This document shows, one piece after another, positions 15,507 to 19,950 of a stretch of 19,950 nt of DNA. A program made the translations under genes and the position numbers. This DNA is from BS750m-G57 sp964607575 (GTDB lineage Bacteria; Planctomycetota; Phycisphaerae; SM23-33): assembly GCA_964607575.1 (NCBI GenBank), contig CAZSLS010000119.1, positions 1-19,950 on the forward strand, written 5' to 3'. The notes beneath the pieces were generated by a model that saw nothing but the letters and a program-made list of their open reading frames with translations, was not told where the DNA came from and searched no databases. Within the stretch, counting starts at the first letter, position 1, and every line of letters begins with the position of its first letter.

Positions 15507-17549
15507 ATGCCGGCTTCTAAAGTAGAGAACATTAGAAACATCGTACTCCTCGGTCACGGCGGCTCGGGTAAGACCACCCTTGGTGAGGCCATGCTGCACG
15601 AAACCAAGGTCACCAGTCGATTGGGTTCGGTGGACGATGGTACGAGCCATCTGGACTACAGCGACATCGAGAAGGACCGCAAGCACTCGATAGACCCGGC
15701 GATGGCGTTTTTCGATAGCGCCGGAGCGACGATCAACATCATCGATGCTCCGGGCTATCCGGACTTCATCGGCGGGGCAATCAGCGCATCGGGCGGAGCG
15801 GATATCGGCGTAATTGTCATTTCGGCGCCGGCGGGTATCGAAGTAAACACCCGCCGAATGTTCAAGCTCGCCCAGACGAACAAGATGTCCATAGCACTCA
15901 TCGTCAACAAGATCGACGCCGAGAACGTTGACATCGAACGCCTCCTGAGCCAGATCACCGAGACGTTTGGGGCGGCGTGCAAACCGATGAACCTGCCGGC
16001 TGATGGAAACACATCCGTCATAGACTGCTTCGCAAACGATACCGGCGACAGCGATCTGGGAGACGTCGCCGACGCTCGCACCGAACTCATCGATAATATC
16101 GTTGAAGCTGACGAAGATCTGATGGAAGCGTATCTCGGCGATGAAGAACTCACCGCCGAGCAACTGTCCAGCGCCATGTCGAAAGCCATGGTCGAAGGAA
16201 CGGTAATCCCCATCCTGTTTACCTCCGCCAAAGCAGACATCGGCGTGACAGACGCCATCGACGCAATCGCAAAGTACTTCCCCTCTCCGGCCGATTGCCC
16301 CCTGCGACCGGTTATGTCGGGTGAAGATGAAGAAGCCGCTGAAATCGAAGTCGTCGCCGACCCCGCCAGGCCCCTGATCGCGCAGGCGTTCAAAGTCACC
16401 ACCGACCCGTTCGTCGGAAAGCTCGCGTGGATTCGCATCCTGCAGGGAACCGTCACGCCGGAGACGACATACTTCCTCGGGGACGCGAAGAAGGCCGCTA
16501 AAATCGGGCATGTCTACAAGGTGTTCGGAAAGGACAGCAAGGACGCCAAAACCGCCGTCGCGGGCGACATCATCGCCCTGGCGAAGGTGGAAGACATCAC
16601 CCCCGGATCCGTCCTGCACGCCGAGCACGAACCGATGTACTGCTCGATCCCGGCTGCCCCCACGCCGATGTTCTCTCTGGCGGTGACGCCGAAAAAACGC
16701 GGTGACGAACAGAAAATATCCGAAGCCCTGACGAAACTCAGCCAGGAAGATCCCACGTTCGCATACGCCCGCGACAACCAGACGCACGAAACGGTAATCT
16801 CGGGGATAGGCGACCTGCACCTGCGGATACTCCTGACAAAGATGAAGGAGCGTTTCGACCTGGAAGTCGAGACAAAGCCCCCGAAGATCCCGTACAAGGA
16901 AACGATCACCGGTAAGGCCGACGGTCACCACCGCCACAAGAAGCAGACCGGCGGATCGGGACAGTTCGGTGAGGTCTATCTCCGCGTCGAGCCGATGGAA
17001 CGCGGCGAGGGTTTCGAGTTCGTCAACGATCTGTTTGGCGAGTCGATCCCGCGACAATACCTGCCCGCGATTGAAAAGGGCGTCAAGGACGTGCTGGTCA
17101 ACGGTGCGGTGGCGGGCTATCCGATGCAGGATATCCGCGTGAGCGTCTACGACGGTAAGCACCACCCGGTCGACTCGAAGGAAGTGGCCTTCCGTGCGGC
17201 CGGTAAATGGGCGTTCATCGACGCGGTAAAAAATGCCAAACCCGCCATCCTCGAACCCATAGTCGACATGGAAATATCCGTACCCGCGGAGTTCATGGGC
17301 GACATCGCCTCGGATCTATCGAGCAGGCGCGGACGGATCATCGGGCAGGACATGCTGCCCGGTAACCAGGTGGTCGTAAAGGCCCAGGCCCCGCTGTCGG
17401 AAGTGATGCAGTACAACAGCCAACTCCGCTCGGTCACCGGCGGACAGGGCTCTTACGCCATGGAACTAAGCCACTACGAACCGGTACCCGGAAACGTCCA
17501 GCAGCAGTTGGTCGCGGCCCTGGTGAAGGAAAAAGAAGAAGACAAGTAG
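15507..17549 (+). CDS. fusA: Elongation factor G, divergent planctomycete-type paralogue
   Basis: EF-G is the GTPase that drives ribosomal translocation or recycling. From this ATG the protein has 680 residues. GGGAG (15495-15499) lies seven bases upstream and the N-terminus then matches the family; an in-frame ATG at 15438 would add 23 unrelated residues. G1 is GHGGSGKT (16-23), where classical EF-G has AHIDAGKT. Switch I reads EKDRKHSI where classical EF-G has ERxRGITI. G3 is DAPGYPDF (80-87), with Tyr84 at the position of the catalytic histidine. G4 is NKID (134-137). Domain IV keeps KKQTGGSGQFGEV and domain V is present to the end. These features match EF-G-like paralogues rather than the canonical fusA product, so a second EF-G elsewhere in the genome is likely. 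The gene has its own promoter and a leader of about 108 nt. Confidence 0.9.
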   Translation: MPASKVENIRNIVLLGHGGSGKTTLGEAMLHETKVTSRLGSVDDGTSHLDYSDIEKDRKHSIDPAMAFFDSAGATINIIDAPGYPDFIGGAISASGGADIGVIVISAPAGIEVNTRRMFKLAQTNKMSIALIVNKIDAENVDIERLLSQITETFGAACKPMNLPADGNTSVIDCFANDTGDSDLGDVADARTELIDNIVEADEDLMEAYLGDEELTAEQLSSAMSKAMVEGTVIPILFTSAKADIGVTDAIDAIAKYFPSPADCPLRPVMSGEDEEAAEIEVVADPARPLIAQAFKVTTDPFVGKLAWIRILQGTVTPETTYFLGDAKKAAKIGHVYKVFGKDSKDAKTAVAGDIIALAKVEDITPGSVLHAEHEPMYCSIPAAPTPMFSLAVTPKKRGDEQKISEALTKLSQEDPTFAYARDNQTHETVISGIGDLHLRILLTKMKERFDLEVETKPPKIPYKETITGKADGHHRHKKQTGGSGQFGEVYLRVEPMERGEGFEFVNDLFGESIPRQYLPAIEKGVKDVLVNGAVAGYPMQDIRVSVYDGKHHPVDSKEVAFRAAGKWAFIDAVKNAKPAILEPIVDMEISVPAEFMGDIASDLSSRRGRIIGQDMLPGNQVVVKAQAPLSEVMQYNSQLRSVTGGQGSYAMELSHYEPVPGNVQQQLVAALVKEKEEDK

Positions 17550-17590
17550 GACCGCGATCCGGAATCGCCGAAAAAATCTCGCCCGCGGAC

Positions 17591-17619
17591 TTGTTTTCAA
17601 GCCGATAAACGGGTATAGT
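17591..17619 (+). promoter_or_regulatory. Promoter of rpmB
   Basis: TTGTTT (17591-17596) and TATAGT (17614-17619) are 17 bp apart, with the -10 again inside GGGTATAGTG (17611-17620). Transcription would start near 17626, giving a leader of about 37 nt with GGAG at 17653-17656. Confidence 0.7.
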
Positions 17620-17662
17620 GCGCGGCTCGATTCAGGATACTTAGAGATTACTGGAGCACAAC

Positions 17663-17944
17663 ATGCCTCGCGTATGCCCCTTTACGGGAAAGAAAACGAC
17701 ATCCGGACGAACCTACACCCACCGCGGTAAAGCCAAACGCCTCGGCGGCGTCGGAAGGAAGATCACCGGAAAGACCAAACGGAAGTTCAAGGCCAATATC
17801 CAGCGAGTTCGCGCGGTGATAGACGGAAAGGTCGTCAAGATAAACGTTTCCGCCAAAGCGATTCGCAACGGTCTGATCGTCAAGCCCCCGAAACGCACCT
17901 GGACCCCGCCGGTCGAAACCGATACTCCCGAAGCCACCGAATAA
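17663..17944 (+). CDS. rpmB: 50S ribosomal protein bL28
   Basis: bL28 is a small basic protein of the large ribosomal subunit. This copy has 93 residues, a little longer than the 70-80 usual, because of a C-terminal proline- and acid-rich extension (about residues 78-93). Family marks are MPRVCPFTGKKT at the start, THRGKAKR, FKANIQRVRAVIDGK in the middle, and the helix KINVSAKAIRNGL. GGAG lies six bases before the ATG. It has its own promoter and its own terminator, so it is a single-gene unit between the EF-G gene and the toxin-antitoxin pair. Confidence 0.95.
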   Translation: MPRVCPFTGKKTTSGRTYTHRGKAKRLGGVGRKITGKTKRKFKANIQRVRAVIDGKVVKINVSAKAIRNGLIVKPPKRTWTPPVETDTPEATE

Positions 17945-17969
17945 CAACCTCGCCAAGAAACGCAACCCC

Positions 17970-18000
17970 AACGCGCGTCTGCACACCAGGCGCGCGTTTT
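17970..18000 (+). terminator. Intrinsic terminator of rpmB
   Basis: AACGCGCGTCTG (17970-17981) pairs over 12 bp, with one G-T wobble, with CAGGCGCGCGTT (17987-17998) around the loop CACAC. The run of four T (17997-18000) follows directly. It lies 25 bp after the rpmB stop. Confidence 0.88.
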
Positions 18001-18057
18001 AATGCGCCTACCGCAAATACCCGTCCCTGACATGTCGAAAGTCAATATTATCGGGCA

Positions 18058-18086
18058 TTGACAATAGCGCTGTCTTGCACTAGAAT
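18058..18086 (+). promoter_or_regulatory. Promoter of the higBA-type pair
   Basis: TTGACA (18058-18063, 6 of 6) and TAGAAT (18081-18086, 5 of 6) are 17 bp apart. Transcription would start near 18093, about four bases before the toxin ATG at 18097, so the message is nearly leaderless. An in-frame TTG at 18058 is the -35 box itself and not a start codon. Confidence 0.82.
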
Positions 18087-18096
18087 TAAGTGTGAC

Positions 18097-18378
18097 ATGA
18101 TTCGGTCATTTGCATGCAAGCATACGGCGGCCATAATGCGACGCCAGCATTCGAAGTTGCTGCCGCAGGAATTACGGCAAGCAGCATATCGAAAGCTTGT
18201 CATGCTGGACAGCGCAGTTGAACTGGGCGATTTGCGGGTCCCACCGGGCAACAGACTTGAAAGCCTGAAAGGCAACCGCAAAGGACAGTATAGCATCCGA
18301 ATCAACGATCAGTGGCGAGTATGTTTCGTCTGGGATGACGGAAATGCCTGCAACGTTGAAATTGTCGACTATCATTGA
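18097..18378 (+). CDS. higB: HigB/RelE-type toxin (type II toxin-antitoxin)
   Basis: The toxin has 93 residues. HigB toxins are ribosome-dependent mRNA endonucleases held inactive by HigA. Family marks are LESLKGNRKGQYSIRINDQWRVCF in the second half (about residues 54-77) and the C-terminal VEIVDYH, whose final Tyr-His match the catalytic residues known in HigB. No Shine-Dalgarno is visible and the promoter implies an almost leaderless transcript. The toxin precedes the antitoxin, the order typical for hig loci. The segment looks less GC-rich than the neighbouring housekeeping genes, fitting a horizontally acquired module. Confidence 0.9.
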   Translation: MIRSFACKHTAAIMRRQHSKLLPQELRQAAYRKLVMLDSAVELGDLRVPPGNRLESLKGNRKGQYSIRINDQWRVCFVWDDGNACNVEIVDYH

Positions 18379-18396
18379 CGCAAAGAGGTTTATGCA

Positions 18397-18696
18397 ATGC
18401 CTTCAAGAAAACTAGAACCTGTTCATCCCGGTGAGATTCTATTCGAGGAGTTCCTCAAGCCAATGGAGTTGAGCCAGTATCGCCTGGCCAAGGATATCGG
18501 TGTTCAGCCGACCAGAATCAACCAGATCGTCAAAGGCAAGGCCGGCATATCGGCCGATACGGCATTGCGGCTCGGCAAGTACTTCCAGATGTCCGCACAG
18601 TTCTGGCTGAACCTTCAGACCCGCTACGAGTTGGATGTCGCACGAGACAAGATCGGAGATCGTCTGGACGAAGAAGTCTCAACGTACGCCGCGTAG
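18397..18696 (+). CDS. higA: HigA-type antitoxin, XRE/HTH
   Basis: The antitoxin has 99 residues, starts 18 bp after the toxin stop, and AAGAGG (18383-18388) lies eight bases before the ATG. The sequence HPGEILFEEFLKPMELSQ near the start is the HigA signature. The helix-turn-helix follows (residues about 26-60: YRLAKDIGVQPTRINQIVKGKAG, then ADTALRLGKYF), and QFWLNLQTRYEL closes the domain. It should neutralise HigB and bind the hig promoter. Its stop is 13 bp from the stop of the convergent L,D-transpeptidase gene. Confidence 0.93.
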   Translation: MPSRKLEPVHPGEILFEEFLKPMELSQYRLAKDIGVQPTRINQIVKGKAGISADTALRLGKYFQMSAQFWLNLQTRYELDVARDKIGDRLDEEVSTYAA

Positions 18697-18709
18697 CCAC
18701 CGAACAGTT

Positions 18710-19594
18710 TTACGGGATGATTCTTACCGGCGTGTTGAGGGGGAGTCTGTTGTAGAGTTCTATGATGTCGTCGTCGTCCAGGGCGACGCAACCCAGCGTA
18801 CCGGTCCGGTTTTCGCGCTTACCGTGAATCATGATCGCCCCGCCGAGTTTGGTCTGCCATGGCGGTTTGCGATTGTTCTTAATGGCCTGGGCGATGGAGT
18901 AGTATTGGGCGGCGGTGATGAGTCCGTCGCGGCGGCCCCGCTGGGCGTCTTCGAGGTTCGGATAGCTCAGGCCCAGCGAACGAGTGTATCGGGTCTGCCC
19001 CTTGGTCTTACGAATACAGATGTAGAAGTCGCCCTCGGGCGTCTTGCGATCGCCTTCGCACTGCTTGTCGCCCATGACGGCCCCGGCGGCTACGCGGTAT
19101 GACTTCACTCCCGAATCCCCGTCGAAGACGGTAAGGCGCAGGGCGGATTTCTCGACCAGTATGCTCGGCGAGATCAGCGGACCGAGCGGTGAATCTTTGG
19201 AGTCGACCGGGGCGGGCTTAAGCTGCGGCGCCTTTCCGGGCGGGGCGGGCTTAACCGTCGACGGCGGTGTCGAGACGGTTGTTGTATCTGCACCTGCATC
19301 GGGGATCTTTTCGATCTTTGGCGCCGCAGTCTCAGGGGGGTCAAACAGTCCGGCTTCGGGTGGATTCATTTGAGTTATCTCCGCCAAACCGGGCGAACCG
19401 GTCGGATCGCCGGAAGGTTCGCCTTGGGTTTCCCGGGGGGGAACTATTGCAGCGGGCGGGACAACACGGGCAATCGGCTCAGCAGCACGGTCGGGCGCCG
19501 GCGAAGACAACGACCTCCTGGCGATGACGATCGCAACCAACACCAGCACCCCCGCCCCACCAGCCATTATGTAATACCAAGTCTTATTCATCAT
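18710..19594 (-). CDS. Membrane-anchored L,D-transpeptidase (YkuD domain)
   Basis: The protein has 294 residues from the ATG at 19594. An upstream AGGGA with a 9-base spacer supports this start over a longer frame reaching 19714. A single N-terminal transmembrane segment (about residues 5-26) is followed by a proline-rich linker (about 30-160). The catalytic domain is C-terminal: KTPEGDF, then MIHGKRENRTGTLGCVAL with His257 and Cys269. The catalytic motif is of the YafK/ErfK kind (HG...GC), not SHGC. Such enzymes make 3-3 cross-links in peptidoglycan or attach proteins to it. Its presence fits current evidence that planctomycetes have a peptidoglycan wall. It is divergent from asnS and convergent with higA. 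Confidence 0.92.
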   Translation of the reverse strand: MMNKTWYYIMAGGAGVLVLVAIVIARRSLSSPAPDRAAEPIARVVPPAAIVPPRETQGEPSGDPTGSPGLAEITQMNPPEAGLFDPPETAAPKIEKIPDAGADTTTVSTPPSTVKPAPPGKAPQLKPAPVDSKDSPLGPLISPSILVEKSALRLTVFDGDSGVKSYRVAAGAVMGDKQCEGDRKTPEGDFYICIRKTKGQTRYTRSLGLSYPNLEDAQRGRRDGLITAAQYYSIAQAIKNNRKPPWQTKLGGAIMIHGKRENRTGTLGCVALDDDDIIELYNRLPLNTPVRIIP

Positions 19595-19646
19595 TATCGA
19601 TCGTCCCTGACCAGGCCCACGATCCGTCTTACACGCTTCTATGAGT

Positions 19647-19675
19647 ATTATCGTCAGATAGCAGAGATTTCGCAA
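19647..19675 (-). promoter_or_regulatory. Candidate promoter of the L,D-transpeptidase gene
   Basis: On the minus strand TTGCGA (19675-19670, 4 of 6) and GATAAT (19652-19647, 5 of 6) are 17 bp apart. Transcription would start near 19640 and give a leader of about 46 nt. Confidence 0.55.
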
Positions 19676-19681
19676 ATGCAA

Positions 19682-19739
19682 TTGCCTCGAGGGATGACAA
19701 TTGCCAACTGCCATACCGTTGAGTTACACTTCGAGGCAA
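19682..19739. repeat. 9-bp inverted repeat flanking the asnS promoter
   Basis: TTGCCTCGA (19682-19690) and TCGAGGCAA (19731-19739) are perfect inverted copies 40 bp apart. Inside lies a direct repeat CAATTGCC (19679-19686 and 19698-19705). The layout surrounds the asnS promoter candidate and is close to the opposing ldt promoter, so an operator or a leader hairpin is possible. Confidence 0.6.
19701..19730 (+). promoter_or_regulatory. Candidate promoter of asnS
   Basis: TTGCCA (19701-19706, 5 of 6) and TACACT (19725-19730, 4 of 6) are 18 bp apart. Transcription would start near 19737, 24 nt before the ATG, with GGGAG at 19748-19752. A 17-bp variant with a later -10 (around ATCTAT) is also possible. 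Confidence 0.45.
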
Positions 19740-19760
19740 ATATCTATGGGAGTAGCTTAT

Positions 19761-19950
19761 ATGAACATTGACAGGACGCTTATCGCGGATGTGCTGGCAG
19801 ACGTCGAGGTTGGTAGTGAGGTTACTATTGGCGGATGGATCCGGACTGTCCGGGCGTCCAAGGGCGGTTTCAGCTTCATTACGCTCAATGACGGTTCGTG
19901 TATGGATTGCATCCAGGTGGTCGCCGACAAGGAACTGCCCAACTACGATG
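19761..19950 (+). CDS. asnS: Asparaginyl-tRNA synthetase, N-terminal part (runs off window)
   Basis: Only the first 63 residues are present. The N-terminal anticodon-binding OB-fold is recognisable from VGSEVTIGGWIRTVRASKGG and the following FSFITLNDGS...CIQVVADKELPNY, which closely matches bacterial AsnS. Related aspartyl and lysyl enzymes differ in this stretch. The enzyme charges tRNA-Asn with asparagine in the cytosol. GGGAG (19748-19752) lies eight bases before the ATG. The gene is divergent from the L,D-transpeptidase gene and shares its regulatory region. Confidence 0.9.
   Translation, partial: MNIDRTLIADVLADVEVGSEVTIGGWIRTVRASKGGFSFITLNDGSCMDCIQVVADKELPNYD

Noticed and set aside
17554..17568. 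Terminator hairpin after the EF-G gene (GCGAT...ATCGC)
   Set aside because: The stem is only 5 bp and no T-tract follows on the coding strand.
18058..18096. Extension of the HigB-type toxin to the TTG at 18058
   Set aside because: The TTG belongs to the TTGACA -35 box; family alignment starts at MIRSF (18097).
19595..19714. Longer start of the L,D-transpeptidase at 19714
   Set aside because: The added 40 residues would cross the promoter candidate and push the membrane anchor inward; the ATG at 19594 has a ribosome binding site.

Overview
The window reads as chromosomal DNA of a GC-rich member of the Planctomycetota, possibly of the Phycisphaerae. This is inferred from gene families, not from a marker gene. 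The signs are two proteins related to the hydrazine synthase alpha subunit (HzsA-like di-haem c proteins), a very large secreted BamB/PQQ-type beta-propeller, a Tat-exported Gfo/Idh/MocA oxidoreductase of the type that is abundant in planctomycetes, and a divergent EF-G with the P-loop GHGGSGKT.

Region 1 (1-12116) is a forward-strand accessory block. It opens with the 3' end of an HzsA-like gene (2-1225). A 480-bp gap without a convincing gene follows. Then come five closely spaced genes: a propeller protein with an embedded methyltransferase-like domain and a malectin-like C-terminus (1706-5557), a full-length HzsA-like di-haem protein (5574-8978), a creatininase-family amidohydrolase (8998-9768), a Tat-signal Gfo/Idh/MocA oxidoreductase (9857-11173) and a secreted HExxH zinc-peptidase-like protein (11193-12116). 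Gaps of 16, 19, 88 and about 19 bp suggest one transcript. Four of the five products carry export signals and the creatininase homologue does not. The set looks like an uncharacterised envelope redox/degradation module, but its substrate cannot be read from sequence.

Region 2 (12117-18001) is housekeeping. A REP-like hairpin precedes uvrA, which has its own consensus promoter and an unusual histone-H1-like lysine-rich N-terminal tail. An EF-G paralogue and rpmB (bL28) follow, and their promoters share almost the same sequence. rpmB ends in a textbook intrinsic terminator.

Region 3 (18002-19950) holds a higBA-type toxin-antitoxin pair with a consensus promoter and an almost leaderless toxin start. 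A convergent membrane-anchored L,D-transpeptidase lies on the minus strand. The divergent start of asnS (asparaginyl-tRNA synthetase) runs off the window. The ldt-asnS intergenic region carries candidate promoters in both directions and a perfect 9-bp inverted repeat flanking the asnS promoter.

No tRNA, rRNA, CRISPR array, transposase gene or integrase was seen. The clearest leads are the envelope cluster with its propeller-methyltransferase fusion, the matched fusA/rpmB promoters, the UvrA tail and the repeat architecture around asnS.
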